A stretch of DNA of 64,000 bases from Desulfonatronum thiodismutans (GTDB lineage: Bacteria; Desulfobacterota; Desulfovibrionia; Desulfovibrionales; Desulfonatronaceae). Within the stretch, counting starts at the first letter, position 1. Each line of letters begins with the position of its first letter. The position numbers and the translations under genes are program-made. Below, in pieces: positions 30,447-38,829 of the stretch. A model generated the notes under the pieces. The model saw nothing but the letters and a program-made list of their open reading frames with translations, searched no databases and was not told the DNA's origin. The DNA is taken from assembly GCF_000717475.1 (NCBI RefSeq), contig NZ_JPIK01000018.1, positions 1 to 64,000 on the forward strand, written 5' to 3'.

Positions 30447-31334
30447 TTACGCCTTGTCCACCACGGATCGTCCTAGGATGCCGGAGGGACGGAAGATGAT
30501 CACGGCGATCATCACCGCGTAAGCCACCCCGTCACGGTACAGAGAGGAGACGTAGCCCGCGCCCAGGGCCTCGGCTACGCCCAGGACCACCCCGCCGACC
30601 ATGGCCCCTGGAACCGAGCCGATGCCGCCGAGCACGGCCGCGGCAAAGGCCTTGACTCCGGCGGTGTAGCCCATGGTCGGGTAGAGGGTGTTGTAGTAGA
30701 CCGAGACGAGAATTCCGGCCACCGCGCCCATGGCCGACCCCAAGGCGAAGGTGAAGGAGATGACGTAATTGACGTTGATGCCCATCAGGGAAGCCGCGGT
30801 CTTGTTCTGGGCCAGGGCGCGCATGGCCGTGCCGATCCGGGTCTTGTTGATGGTCAGGTACAGGCCGATCATCATAATGATGGCCACGGCGAAGATGAAC
30901 AGTTGCAGCCAGGTCAGGCTGACGTCGCCCATGACCAGGGCCTTTTCCCGGAAAAAGGACGGCAAGGCCGCCTGGGGAAAGGGCCGGGAACGGCTGCCCC
31001 AGATGATCAGGGCCACGTTCTGGAGAAAGATGGACATGCCGATGGCCGTGATCAGCGCGGCCAGGCGCGGGGCCTTGCGCAAGGGGCGGTAGGCGATGAT
31101 GTCCAGGAGGATGCCGCAGAGCATGCAGCAGATAATGGCCATCAGAATGGCCACGTAAAAAGGCATGCCCGCCGCGGTAATAAAGGTCACGCAGAAAAAG
31201 GCACCGAGCATGTAGATTTCACCGTGGGCGAAATTGATGAGCTGAATCACTCCGTAGACCATGGTGTAGCCTACGGCGATCAGGGCATAAATCAGGCCCA
31301 GTGTCAAACCGTTGATCAGTTGTTGTTCAAGCAA
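30447..31334 (-). CDS. livH: Branched-chain amino acid ABC transporter, permease LivH
   Basis: Integral-membrane permease of 295 residues with about eight hydrophobic segments. The start GLTLGLIYALIAVGYTMVYGVIQLINFAHGE is the LivH signature. The conserved coupling loop GTAMRALAQNKTAASLMGIN lies near the middle and GGIGSVPGAMVGG near the end. The start is a TTG at 31334, supported by AGGAG six bases upstream and by exact alignment with the family N-terminus. It lies between the periplasmic binding protein gene and livM. Confidence 0.92.
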   Translation of the reverse strand: MLEQQLINGLTLGLIYALIAVGYTMVYGVIQLINFAHGEIYMLGAFFCVTFITAAGMPFYVAILMAIICCMLCGILLDIIAYRPLRKAPRLAALITAIGMSIFLQNVALIIWGSRSRPFPQAALPSFFREKALVMGDVSLTWLQLFIFAVAIIMMIGLYLTINKTRIGTAMRALAQNKTAASLMGINVNYVISFTFALGSAMGAVAGILVSVYYNTLYPTMGYTAGVKAFAAAVLGGIGSVPGAMVGGVVLGVAEALGAGYVSSLYRDGVAYAVMIAVIIFRPSGILGRSVVDKA

Positions 31335-31431
31335 GTGGGACTCCTGCCGACGGGATGGGGAAAGGCTGGATGAAACGGAAACAGGCCGGGAGCGCCCCGG
31401 CCTGTTTCCGTATAGGTTGGTGTTTTGATCT

Positions 31432-32586
31432 TTATTGCATCTGCTTGGGGGCGGCGGTGAAGGCGCCGTCGTTGACCATCTTCACGAAGGCGCTCTTTTC
31501 AGGGTCGCCGATCTCACTGAAGTAGGTGGCCCCGGTGATGCCGATGTAGGCGTTTTCCAGGGAATTGATGCCGGCCAGGTAGTCGCGGATCGCGGTCCGG
31601 TCGGTTCCCACTGCGGCCACTGCCGCGGCGAATTTGCCGGCGGCGTCATAAGCGTTGGCGCTCATCCAGTCCAGGTCGCGCTGATACTTTTCCTCGAACT
31701 TCTTGATGAAGTCTTGGGCCTGTTCCGGGGCGGCTTCGGCCAGGAAGGGCACGGTCATGTAAGTGTTGTTGGCCGCGTCTCCACCCAGGTTGATGTAGTC
31801 CACGTTATCCAGGCCGTCGGCACCGAACTTGACCACGTCCATGCCCAGATTCCCGGCCTGAGCCGCGATGAGCGCGCCTTCGTTGTAGTACCCGGAGATG
31901 AACAGGCCGTCCGGATTGCCGCCGCGCAGGCGGGTCAACTGCGGGGCGAAGTCCGTGGCGCCCTTGACGTAGCCTTCCTCGCCGACGATGGCCAGTCCGA
32001 CGTTCTTGGCTTCGGCCACGAAAGCGTTCTTCAGGCCGATTCCGTAATCGTTGTTTTCATAGAATACGGCGATGCGTTCCAGACCGAGAACGTCCTTGAC
32101 GTAATGGGCCAGGAAGTAGCCCTGGTAGTCGTCCAGGTAGACGTTGCGGAAGGACCAGACCCGGCCCTGGTTGTCCTTGTTTTGCTGGCTGATGGTCACG
32201 TTGGTGGCGGTGGGGGAAATCACGGGCATGCCCATGCGCACGTAGGTGGGCAGGGCGGCCAAGTGGGCCGAGGAGCAGACGTGGCCCACCACGCCGACGA
32301 TGTCCTTGTCGCCGACGATCCGCGGGGCCACGACGGCGGCTTCGCGGGGTTCGCACAGTTCGTCGAAATAAGCGACCTCGACCATTACGCCGTTGATGCC
32401 GCCAGCGGCGTTGATTTCCTCAACCTTGGTCTCCACGCCGGACTTGATGTTTTCGCCGTAGGAAGCGGCGGGGCCGGTCAGGGGAGCGGCCACGGCGATC
32501 TTGATCTTCTGCGCCCAGGCCGGGGAACAGATGAGAACCAGCAGACAGGCGGCCAGGACGGCCTTGGTCCATTTTTTTGCACTCAT
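31432..32586 (-). CDS. livK: Branched-chain amino acid ABC transporter, periplasmic binding protein
   Basis: Exported substrate-binding component, 384 residues. A signal peptide (basic MSAKKWTK, hydrophobic AVLAACLLVLICS, then PAWAQ) is followed by the mature start KIKIAVAAPLTGPAASYGENIKSGVE, typical of Leu/Ile/Val-binding proteins. The two-lobed Peripla_BP_6 fold is indicated by GVVGHVCSSAHLAALPTY (ligand-binding Ser/Ala loop) and DGLFISGYYNEGAL. ATG 32586 was chosen for its signal peptide and the GGAGG site upstream. It heads the liv operon. Exact ligand specificity is not readable; neutral branched-chain amino acids are likely. Confidence 0.92.
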   Translation of the reverse strand: MSAKKWTKAVLAACLLVLICSPAWAQKIKIAVAAPLTGPAASYGENIKSGVETKVEEINAAGGINGVMVEVAYFDELCEPREAAVVAPRIVGDKDIVGVVGHVCSSAHLAALPTYVRMGMPVISPTATNVTISQQNKDNQGRVWSFRNVYLDDYQGYFLAHYVKDVLGLERIAVFYENNDYGIGLKNAFVAEAKNVGLAIVGEEGYVKGATDFAPQLTRLRGGNPDGLFISGYYNEGALIAAQAGNLGMDVVKFGADGLDNVDYINLGGDAANNTYMTVPFLAEAAPEQAQDFIKKFEEKYQRDLDWMSANAYDAAGKFAAAVAAVGTDRTAIRDYLAGINSLENAYIGITGATYFSEIGDPEKSAFVKMVNDGAFTAAPKQMQ

Positions 32587-32636
32587 TGCTTTCCTCCACG
32601 TTGACGTTGATTGGGGTTTGAACCGAACAGAGTTGA

Positions 32637-32663
32637 ATAATACAGCAAGAAAACAGTTCTCAA
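32637..32663 (-). promoter_or_regulatory. Candidate sigma-70 promoter for the liv operon
   Basis: On the minus strand TTGAGA (32663-32658) precedes TATTAT (32642-32637) with a 15-base spacer, shorter than the ideal 17. It lies about 50 bases upstream of the livK start. The hexamers are good but the spacing weakens the call. Confidence 0.3.
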
Positions 32664-32955
32664 GCACCTTCCGAACGTCGGGGGCATGCCCAAATCAAGC
32701 CTCGATTGGGTTGAGCATGGACCTGGAAATGACGTTTTCGGTAAAAGCGGCCCCCGAAAGAAATCGCCTCGACCAGAGAACGAATCCTTGAATGGAACAA
32801 GGAAAACAATGCCATGAACAAAACGGCGCTGTCAATGTAATTTGCAAGGAAAGCCTTAGTTTATTGCAATAGTTGTCGTATTTTGATGGGTGTCGGCGAT
32901 GGTTGCGCCACCAAGGAACCTTGTCGGCTTCTCGCTTCATTTCATGGACGACACA
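32664..32955. other. Divergent intergenic region between livK and the FKBP gene
   Basis: The gap between the two divergent genes is 440 bases in all (32587-33026). Apart from the two promoter candidates at its ends I see no gene, strong hairpin or repeat in the middle. Short open frames on both strands lack ribosome sites and coherent composition. Confidence 0.4.
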
Positions 32956-32984
32956 TGGACAAGCAGGAACGGCTATCCTATACT
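32956..32984 (+). promoter_or_regulatory. Sigma-70 promoter for the FKBP lipoprotein gene
   Basis: TGGACA (32956-32961) and TATACT (32979-32984) are separated by exactly 17 bases; each hexamer matches the consensus at five of six positions. Transcription would start near 32991, giving a leader of about 36 bases before ATG 33027 with its AAGGAG site. Confidence 0.6.
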
Positions 32985-33026
32985 GGCAGTTTAACATCAA
33001 ACTTTCTTTTGATTCAAGGAGATTAC

Positions 33027-33806
33027 ATGAGCTTTCGAAAAACGACAATCGCGTCCTGTTTTAGTGTTTGCTTGACCCTGGTCATCTTGGGCTGCGGCCA
33101 GCAACAGACCCCGGCGCCCCAGACCGCTTCCGAATCCACCGCCGTACAAAGTTTGGATACAAAGGTCCAAAAGACCAGTTACGCCATTGGCCTGGATATC
33201 GGGACCAATATCGCCATGGGCGAGCTTGAGGTGGACGTGGACGCACTGGCCCAGGGGCTGCGTGACGGATTGGGTTTCGGCGGAGAACCGCTGATGAAGC
33301 AGGAGGAACAGCAGCAGGTGCTGATGACCTTGCAACAGGAATTAATGCAGAAACAGATGGAGATGGTCCAGAATCAGGCCGCTGAAAACATCGCCAAGGG
33401 CGAAGCCTTCATGGCCGAGTTCCAGGAGCGGGATGGGGTCCAGGCCACGGACAGCGGAATCCTGTACCGAGTCATAACGGTCGGCGAGGGAGAAACCCCA
33501 CTGGCCGAGGATATCGTCACGGTGCATTATACCGGCACCCTGGTGGACGGAACGGTGTTCGACAGCTCCGTGGAACGCGGTGAACCGGCCACTTTCCCAT
33601 TGCAGGGCGTGATTCCCGGCTGGACCGAAATTCTCCAGCTCATGCCCCAGGGAGCGAAATGGGAAGTGGTCATCCCCGCCGACTTGGCCTATGGCCCGCA
33701 ACAAGCCGGACCGGTGATCGAACCTAACTCCACCCTGGTCTTCGAGATCGAATTGCTGGACGTCATCCGGGCCGAAGTTCCGGAACAGGAGCAAGGCGCG
33801 GAGTAG
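33027..33806 (+). CDS. FKBP-type peptidyl-prolyl isomerase lipoprotein
   Basis: A 259-residue exported folding factor. It starts with a lipoprotein signal (LTLVILGC, lipobox Cys at about residue 23). An FKBP-N dimerisation segment follows (KTSYAIGLDIGTN, then a Gln/Met-rich helix at about 85-125), and the C-terminal FKBP domain (about 150-250) carries VTVHYTGTLVDGTVFDSS, VIPGWTEILQLMPQGAKW and AYGPQ. This is the Mip/FkpA layout: a V-shaped dimer that isomerises X-Pro bonds in envelope proteins. ATG 33027 is set by AAGGAG and by the lipoprotein signal. A terminator follows. Confidence 0.92.
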   Translation: MSFRKTTIASCFSVCLTLVILGCGQQQTPAPQTASESTAVQSLDTKVQKTSYAIGLDIGTNIAMGELEVDVDALAQGLRDGLGFGGEPLMKQEEQQQVLMTLQQELMQKQMEMVQNQAAENIAKGEAFMAEFQERDGVQATDSGILYRVITVGEGETPLAEDIVTVHYTGTLVDGTVFDSSVERGEPATFPLQGVIPGWTEILQLMPQGAKWEVVIPADLAYGPQQAGPVIEPNSTLVFEIELLDVIRAEVPEQEQGAE

Positions 33807-33831
33807 ACGGTTCGCGCAAGCCGATAACGAG

Positions 33832-33863
33832 AAAGCCCTTGCCATGTACATGGCAAGGGCTTC
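33832..33863 (+). terminator. Rho-independent terminator after the FKBP gene
   Basis: A perfect 30-base palindrome at 33833-33862, with half-site AAGCCCTTGCCATGT, is followed by CTTTC. It lies about 30 bases after the FKBP stop. The T tract is short but the stem is very strong. Confidence 0.7.
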
Positions 33864-34055
33864 TTTCATGGAGAACTCACCCACACCCGATTATGACAAT
33901 ATTTCGTAGTTCAAACAATGTTCTTGAAGTAAGTGACCAGAGTAATTTTTAGGAATTTGAGCCGTTACGGCAAAAGGGCTGAACTCTTCAGCACATTTGG
34001 GCACGGATGGATTCTGTTGTCGTGTCGGCGAGGTGAACCGGCTTCAGAATGACGG
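33864..34055. other. Intergenic sequence upstream of the zraP control region
   Basis: No gene is evident here. A short frame on the minus strand lacks coding character. The stretch leads into the TTGYGCA repeat block described separately. Confidence 0.35.
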
Positions 34056-34119
34056 TGCGCATTTCTTTGCGCGGATTGTTGCACAAGTGTGCAACGCGAT
34101 TGTGCAGAAAATTGCGCAA
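34056..34119 (+). promoter_or_regulatory. Upstream activator-site block of TTGYGCA repeats
   Basis: Repeated TGCGC/TTGCACA-type half-sites occur at roughly helical spacing: TGCGC near 34056, TTTGCGC near 34066, TTGCACA (34079-34085) paired with TGTGCAA (34088-34094) around AG, TTGTGCA (34100-34106) and TTGCGCAA (34112-34119). It lies 60-125 bases upstream of a sigma-54-like promoter, the usual place for an enhancer-binding activator such as ZraR. Which regulator binds is inference. Confidence 0.5.
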
Positions 34120-34179
34120 CGAGGGTCCGTCTTAACTGGATACGTAGAAAAGCCACCGAAATGATTACTTTTTGTGTTT

Positions 34180-34195
34180 TGGCATACCCTTTGAA
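34180..34195 (+). promoter_or_regulatory. Candidate sigma-54 promoter of zraP
   Basis: TGGCAT and TTGAA are placed so that GG (34181-34182) is followed after 10 bases by GA (34193-34194). Spacing and the -24 element match sigma-54 consensus; the -12 GC is GA, a notable deviation. E. coli zraP is sigma-54 dependent, which supports the reading by analogy. Confidence 0.45.
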
Positions 34196-34245
34196 AGCGT
34201 AAAAGCATTCATTCACCACAACCACTCAATGTGAGGAGGAAATGT

Positions 34246-34779
34246 ATGCGACGTTTATTTTTCATTAGTGCGGTATTTCTTGTTTTGGCCCTGATCTCCG
34301 TGCCCGTTCTGGCGCAGCACCAGCACGGTTCCGGTCAAGCCGGAAAGCCAGAGGGGCAGGCACAGCAGCACCAGCGTGGCGCCGGACATCCGGTGCTCGG
34401 CAATCTTTCCGAGGAGCAGCAAGAAGCAATGGTCGCGTTGTTCGCGGAACACCGCAAGGCCATGATGCAGCACAACCTGCATATGCGCGCCAAGCAGGCC
34501 GAACTGGACGTGCTCCTGGCCGCCCCAGAGTTCCAGCAGGCCCAGGTTGACACCGTGACTGCCGAAATCATCACCCTGAAGGGCGAAGCCATGAAGCTCA
34601 GGAACGAGTTGCGGCGCAAGGTTTTCGAGGAAACCGGGCACCTGATGCAGGGCGGCATGGGCGGCAAAGGTCACGGTATGTCAGGCCGCGGCAAGATGTC
34701 CGGCAATATGTCTGGCAAGAAAGGCCGGATGGGAAACTGCCCGATGATGTCCGGGCACGGAGCGCAGTCGGCTGAATAA
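34246..34779 (+). CDS. zraP: ZraP-like periplasmic zinc-responsive chaperone
   Basis: A 177-residue exported protein. It has a signal peptide (MRRLFFISAVFLVLALIS...VLA, cleavage near QHQHG), a His/Gln-rich N-terminus, and a helical LTXXQ/CpxP-like core (LSEEQQEAMVALFAEHRKAMM, LRNELRRKVFEETGHLM). The C-terminus is rich in Gly, Met, Lys and His with one Cys (GNCPMM), likely metal-binding. ZraP proteins bind zinc and protect the periplasm under metal or envelope stress, and repress their own two-component system. ATG 34246 has GGAGG six bases upstream; a GTG at 34231 lies inside the ribosome site. A sensor kinase of ZraS type follows after a terminator. Confidence 0.8.
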   Translation: MRRLFFISAVFLVLALISVPVLAQHQHGSGQAGKPEGQAQQHQRGAGHPVLGNLSEEQQEAMVALFAEHRKAMMQHNLHMRAKQAELDVLLAAPEFQQAQVDTVTAEIITLKGEAMKLRNELRRKVFEETGHLMQGGMGGKGHGMSGRGKMSGNMSGKKGRMGNCPMMSGHGAQSAE

Positions 34780-34790
34780 ATAACATCTTA

Positions 34791-34833
34791 GAAACGAAAA
34801 TGCCGCCCGTCTTCCGGGCGGCATTTTCGTTTC
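34791..34833 (+). terminator. Terminator-like hairpin between zraP and the kinase gene
   Basis: Arms 34791-34809 and 34815-34833 are exact 19-base complements around TCTTC, with a GC core (GCCGCCCG / CGGGCGGC) and A/T flanks on both sides. It should uncouple abundant zraP mRNA from the kinase gene that starts at 34864. The terminal T content (TTTTCGTTTC) is moderate. Confidence 0.75.
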
Positions 34834-34863
34834 CGTTCATTACACCACTCCATAACGCTTCCC

Positions 34864-36669
34864 ATGCACATCCTGCCGGCCATCCACCGCGAAACGCGCT
34901 ACCTCATGCCCATGCTGGCCATGATTCTGCTCGGGTTGAGCTTGATCTTCGTCACCTGGCAGAACCTGCGGCATCAGCGACAGGCCGTTGAGCAGCACAT
35001 GGTGCTGGCGGCCCGGGCCGTGGCCATGGGCATCGAGGGCAACATGGCCTGGCGGATGCGCGGCCCTTCCCGGATGGCCACGCCAAGGGTTTCGGGCAAG
35101 GAATTTCTTCAGGAATTGCTGACCTCCCCGGACCTGCTTTTTGTCGGCGTCGTGGGGTCTTCCGGACAGATGATGCTCGCTTCCGAAGATCCGGAGAGCT
35201 TTCCGACGCTTCCCCCCGCCGCGCTGGAAACGTTGCGGGACGAGCGACAGTGGCACGGATTCGCCCGTCACCAGGGCCAGGACATCCTGCTCTACGTCCA
35301 TCAGCTCCGGCAGCCCGCGGCCCGGCACATGCACGAAACCTTTCTGCCCCAGGGCCATTCCGCCCGGGGCCATGCCTCCTATCTCGTCCTCGGCCTGGAC
35401 ATGAGCGAGCATTTGGTCATGTACCACGACGCCCGGCGCGCCGCGCTCTGGCAGGGCGGATACGTGCTGGCCACGGTGGTTCTGCTGTGGATCGGCGCGG
35501 TGAAGCTGTTGCAGCGCCGGGAACAAAGCGCCAAAGTCAAGGAACTGGAGCAATTTCAGGCCAAGTTGGTGGACAACCTGCCGGACGGTTTGCTGACCGT
35601 GGACGCCGAGGGCGTGATCCGCGGGGCCAATCCTTCAGCCGTGGCTCTGCTGGGAAGTGACGGGCCGTTGCCGGGCCGTCGCTGGGTTGATCTCACCCTC
35701 AACCAACAATCCATTCGGCAGTCGAACCGGCCCGATGAACAACGAGCGGAACCAGAAGCCGAGCCGAGCCCGGAAGCGAGGGCCGCGTCAGAGCCCTCGG
35801 GGGCGTTCTGGCGGAACTTCTCCTTCGAGGATCGCCATCTGGAAATTCTGGCCGTGCCCTTGCGGGCGGATGAGCGGGAGTTGGGCGAACGGCTGGTGTT
35901 GGTCCGGGACCGGACCGAAATCAAAAAGCTGGAAGACAGCCTGCAGGAGTCCGAACGGTTGGCGGCCATCGGCAGGCTGGCCGCGGCCGTGGCCCACGAG
36001 ATTCGCAATCCGCTCAGCGCCCTGCGCGGATTCGCCCAGTTTTTCGCCGGCAAGCTGGCTGGTCGCGAACCCGAGGAAACCTACGCCCGAACCATGGTCG
36101 CCGAAGCCGACCGCCTGAACCGGGTGATCACGGACCTGCTCTTTCTGGCCAAGCCCAAGCCGCCGCAAAAAAGCGCGGTCCGGCTGCCCGAGTTGCTGGA
36201 GAGCGTCGAGGATCTGCTGCGCACCGATCTTGACCGTCACAAAATCGAGGTTCGCCGCCATTTTGGCGAGGAGCGAACCGTCTGGGCCGACCCGGACCTG
36301 CTCAAGCAGTGCCTGCTCAATCTGCTCATGAACGCGATCCAGGCCGTGGCGGAAAACAAGGGCGACGCAACGGGCGTCATCGACGTCCACATGGAGCCGG
36401 GGAGCGAGGGGCTCTGGGTCGTGGTGCGGGACAACGGCCCGGGCATGGACGCCCAACAACGCCAACGCGCCCTGGAACCGTTCTACACCACGCGCAAGGA
36501 CGGCTCCGGATTGGGGCTGGCCATTGTGCGTAAAATCGTGCGCGACCATGGGGGGCGGCTAGAAATCTCCTCCGCGCCTGGCCAAGGGGCTCGGATCAGC
36601 ATGTTTTTTCCGCAAGGTGCGGTGTCGGAGCTGGAGTCAGAGCAGGCTCCGGATATGGAAACCGCCTAA
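34864..36669 (+). CDS. ZraS/HydH-like sensor histidine kinase
   Basis: A 601-residue membrane kinase. A transmembrane helix at about 14-32 and another at about 198-216 flank a periplasmic sensor domain that includes a His/Met-rich patch (RHMHETFLPQGHSARGH), suggestive of metal sensing. A PAS-like domain (about 230-350, FQAKLVDNLPDGLLTVDAEG) follows, then HisKA with phospho-acceptor H378 in AVAHEIRNPLSALRGF, and HATPase with N box NLLMNAIQA, DNGPGM and GSGLGLAIV. The H-box matches the ZraS/HydH subgroup that partners sigma-54 activators. No cognate response regulator is adjacent, so it is an orphan here. It ends 23 bases from a convergent gene. The start has no clear ribosome site. Confidence 0.85.
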   Translation: MHILPAIHRETRYLMPMLAMILLGLSLIFVTWQNLRHQRQAVEQHMVLAARAVAMGIEGNMAWRMRGPSRMATPRVSGKEFLQELLTSPDLLFVGVVGSSGQMMLASEDPESFPTLPPAALETLRDERQWHGFARHQGQDILLYVHQLRQPAARHMHETFLPQGHSARGHASYLVLGLDMSEHLVMYHDARRAALWQGGYVLATVVLLWIGAVKLLQRREQSAKVKELEQFQAKLVDNLPDGLLTVDAEGVIRGANPSAVALLGSDGPLPGRRWVDLTLNQQSIRQSNRPDEQRAEPEAEPSPEARAASEPSGAFWRNFSFEDRHLEILAVPLRADERELGERLVLVRDRTEIKKLEDSLQESERLAAIGRLAAAVAHEIRNPLSALRGFAQFFAGKLAGREPEETYARTMVAEADRLNRVITDLLFLAKPKPPQKSAVRLPELLESVEDLLRTDLDRHKIEVRRHFGEERTVWADPDLLKQCLLNLLMNAIQAVAENKGDATGVIDVHMEPGSEGLWVVVRDNGPGMDAQQRQRALEPFYTTRKDGSGLGLAIVRKIVRDHGGRLEISSAPGQGARISMFFPQGAVSELESEQAPDMETA

Positions 36670-36692
36670 ACCGTCTTATTCGGCGCATTCGT

Positions 36693-37925
36693 TCAGTCCG
36701 CAGCCACGCAGACCATGGAATAATCGCTTCCGGTCAGGCAGCGTCCGCCGTTCGGGGTGACCTCAAAGGTGTTTTCCACCCCGACCATGCCCAGCCCAGG
36801 CAGCCCTATCTTCGGTTCCAGGGCCAGGACCATGCCCTGTTCCAGCGGGGCCTCGAAACCCTTGGCCAGGGCCGGCCATTCGTCGATGGCCAGGCCGATG
36901 CCGTGGCCCAGAAAGCGGACCTTGTTCCCGCCCAGGGCCATGAACCCTTCGCCCCAGCCCTCCTGTTCGGCCCAGTCCCAGCAATGCTGGAACAACCGGC
37001 TCGGAACGGCTCCGGGCCTCATGTATTCGGCCAGCCACCCCTGGACGGCGATGCAGAACTCGTGGGCGCGACGGGCCTGCTCCGGGATATCCTCGGGTGT
37101 GCCCGCCCAGTAGACCTGGGTCTTGTCCGTCTGGTAGCCTTCCAGGCCGAAGCCCACGTCCAGGGTCAGTGGGGTCCCGGCTTTCCAGACCGTTCCGGCA
37201 TATCCCATGTGGGTCACGGCCGGGTGGGCCCCGCGCAGCCCCACCGGGCCGTCGAACACGCTGGGATAGTTGGCGCTGTCACCAGCGGACACGTGGCCCA
37301 GGAAAATTTCCTCCCCATGGTTCTGCATCCGCAACAGCCCGTGATGGCCCTGGCTGAAAAACACCTCCCAAATCCGGATCGAGATTTCCCGCTCGGTCAT
37401 GCCCGGCGCGATCCGCTTTGCCAGCAGCTCCCGCAGGCAGTGGTCATGCCGAGCGCCGACCAGGCGCATCTTGGCCAGCTCCCACTGGGTCTTGACGGCT
37501 CTGGTCTGGTTCAGCAGGCCATCGGCGGAACGCAGGTCATGTCCGCTCAGATGCCTGGCTAGGCCCTGACCCAGGGCCCAGGTCAGTCCGGACATCTCCA
37601 CGCCGACGACATCGGACAGGGGCGAACCGGCCTCCCCGGCCAAACCGGGCAGCTCCCGAAACGACCGGTAAACGCCCACATGCTCCACCGCGGACTCCAG
37701 CTGAACCCGCTCGATCCCCCGCCGGACCAGCAGCACCGGCCGCCCTTCTATCGGCAGCCAGAACACCCCGTTGGCCCAGGATCCGGTGAAGTAGTAGATG
37801 TTCAACCGCGAAAAAACGAGCACGCCGCCAGCGTCGGGCAATTGGGTCCGCAACAAGGACCGACACCGCTCCCACCGCCGGACCAGCTCTTCTTCCGGGA
37901 TGCGCTCCAATGCTTCAAAACTCAT
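36693..37925 (-). CDS. M24-family metallopeptidase (Xaa-Pro aminopeptidase-like)
   Basis: A 410-residue protein with a creatinase-N-like N-terminal domain (about 1-160) and a pita-bread M24 domain. The five metal ligands can be placed: Asp in LTLDVGFG, Asp in QTDKTQVY, His in GHGIGLAIDEWP, Glu in LALEPKIG and Glu in GVENTFEVT. This points to an active dinuclear aminopeptidase or Xaa-Pro dipeptidase acting on short peptides in the cytoplasm; the exact substrate is unknown. It stands alone, convergent with the kinase gene. A plausible ribosome site (GGAGG) lies seven bases before ATG 37925. Confidence 0.85.
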   Translation of the reverse strand: MSFEALERIPEEELVRRWERCRSLLRTQLPDAGGVLVFSRLNIYYFTGSWANGVFWLPIEGRPVLLVRRGIERVQLESAVEHVGVYRSFRELPGLAGEAGSPLSDVVGVEMSGLTWALGQGLARHLSGHDLRSADGLLNQTRAVKTQWELAKMRLVGARHDHCLRELLAKRIAPGMTEREISIRIWEVFFSQGHHGLLRMQNHGEEIFLGHVSAGDSANYPSVFDGPVGLRGAHPAVTHMGYAGTVWKAGTPLTLDVGFGLEGYQTDKTQVYWAGTPEDIPEQARRAHEFCIAVQGWLAEYMRPGAVPSRLFQHCWDWAEQEGWGEGFMALGGNKVRFLGHGIGLAIDEWPALAKGFEAPLEQGMVLALEPKIGLPGLGMVGVENTFEVTPNGGRCLTGSDYSMVCVAAD

Positions 37926-38071
37926 TTTATACCTCCATTTCAGTACTGATGGTCAACAGCTGAAATATGCCTCGGCCTCCCCCAGTGCGGAAGAGGGCCG
38001 TTGATCATCAAGGGGTTGTAGGGTGTGGAAGCCGGTTTGCCCCAAGGCAGGTTCGTGAAAAACTTGCTTTG

Positions 38072-38086
38072 GTCCCATAATGGGAC
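38072..38086 (+). promoter_or_regulatory. Candidate HigA operator overlapping the higBA promoter
   Basis: The 15-base palindrome has arms GTCCCAT and ATGGGAC around a single A. It overlaps a CATAAT -10-like box (38076-38081) and lies 12 bases before the toxin start. Antitoxin autorepression at such a site is standard for this family; binding here is inferred. Confidence 0.5.
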
Positions 38087-38098
38087 TAAAAGAAAGGC

Positions 38099-38401
38099 AT
38101 GCGCGTCATCGCACTGTCCACCTTGAAAAGCTTTTGGGAGCAAAACTCCGCGCATATCGACGCAAAAGAACCGATATTGGCTTGGTACCGCCAAATTTCC
38201 AAGGCCGACTGGGCCTCTCCGGCCGAGTTGAAGGCGGATTTCGGCAGCGCCAGTATTTTGCGCGACGGCAGGGTGGTTTTCAACATCGCGGGAAACAAAT
38301 ATCGCCTGGTAACATGGATCAACTACCCTTATCGGGTCGTCTATGTCAGGTTTATCGGCACTCACGCGGAATATGACGCCATCGACGCACAAACAATTTG
38401 A
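38099..38401 (+). CDS. higB: HigB-type toxin (mRNA interferase)
   Basis: A 100-residue RelE-superfamily toxin of the HigB group. The pattern MRVIALSTLKSFWEQN, then WASPAELKADFGSASILRDGRVVFNIAGNKYRLV and YPYRVVYVRFIGTHAEYDAID, is characteristic; the C-terminal HAEYD region and basic residues form the RNase site. HigB cleaves translated mRNA on the ribosome. It lies 10 bases upstream of the antitoxin gene, in the toxin-first order typical of higBA. Confidence 0.92.
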   Translation: MRVIALSTLKSFWEQNSAHIDAKEPILAWYRQISKADWASPAELKADFGSASILRDGRVVFNIAGNKYRLVTWINYPYRVVYVRFIGTHAEYDAIDAQTI

Positions 38402-38411
38402 GGACAACGCC

Positions 38412-38786
38412 ATGGATATCAAGCCGCTTCGCACGGAGCACGATTACCGTTCAACCCTTGAACGAATTGAAGGCCTCATGACGGCTGAAGCGAATACGCC
38501 GGAAGGCGATCTTCTCGACATTCTGGTTACGCTGGTCGAAGCGTATGAGCGGAAGTATTTCCCCATGGAGCTTCCCGATCCGGTGGAAGCAATCAAATTC
38601 CGTATGGATCAATTGGGGCTTCGGCCAAAAGACCTGGAACCCATGATCGGACGCAGCAACCGAGTTTATGAGATACTCAACCGCAAGCGACCATTGACCT
38701 TGAAAATGGTCTGGCAGTTGCACAAAAATCTGGGCATACCCGCTGAAAGCCTGGTCAAGCAGCCGGAAAACGTCTGTGTCAGATAG
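38412..38786 (+). CDS. higA: HigA-type antitoxin, HTH protein
   Basis: A 124-residue antitoxin. The N-terminal half (MDIKPLRTEHDYRSTLERIEGLM, LLDILVTLVEAYERKYFPM) binds toxin in relatives. The C-terminal half is an XRE-type helix-turn-helix (IKFRMDQLGLRPKDLEPMIGRSNRVYEILNRKRPLTL). It neutralises HigB and represses the operon. ATG 38412 follows the toxin stop by 10 bases. The candidate operator at 38072-38086 fits autoregulation. Confidence 0.92.
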   Translation: MDIKPLRTEHDYRSTLERIEGLMTAEANTPEGDLLDILVTLVEAYERKYFPMELPDPVEAIKFRMDQLGLRPKDLEPMIGRSNRVYEILNRKRPLTLKMVWQLHKNLGIPAESLVKQPENVCVR

Positions 38787-38829
38787 AAAGCGCTGTTTGT
38801 AGTACGCTCGTCGCTGGCAACGGAGAACC

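Noticed and set aside
31435..32604. 389-codon plus-strand frame opposite livK
   Set aside because: Antisense shadow; the minus strand encodes a clear periplasmic binding protein.
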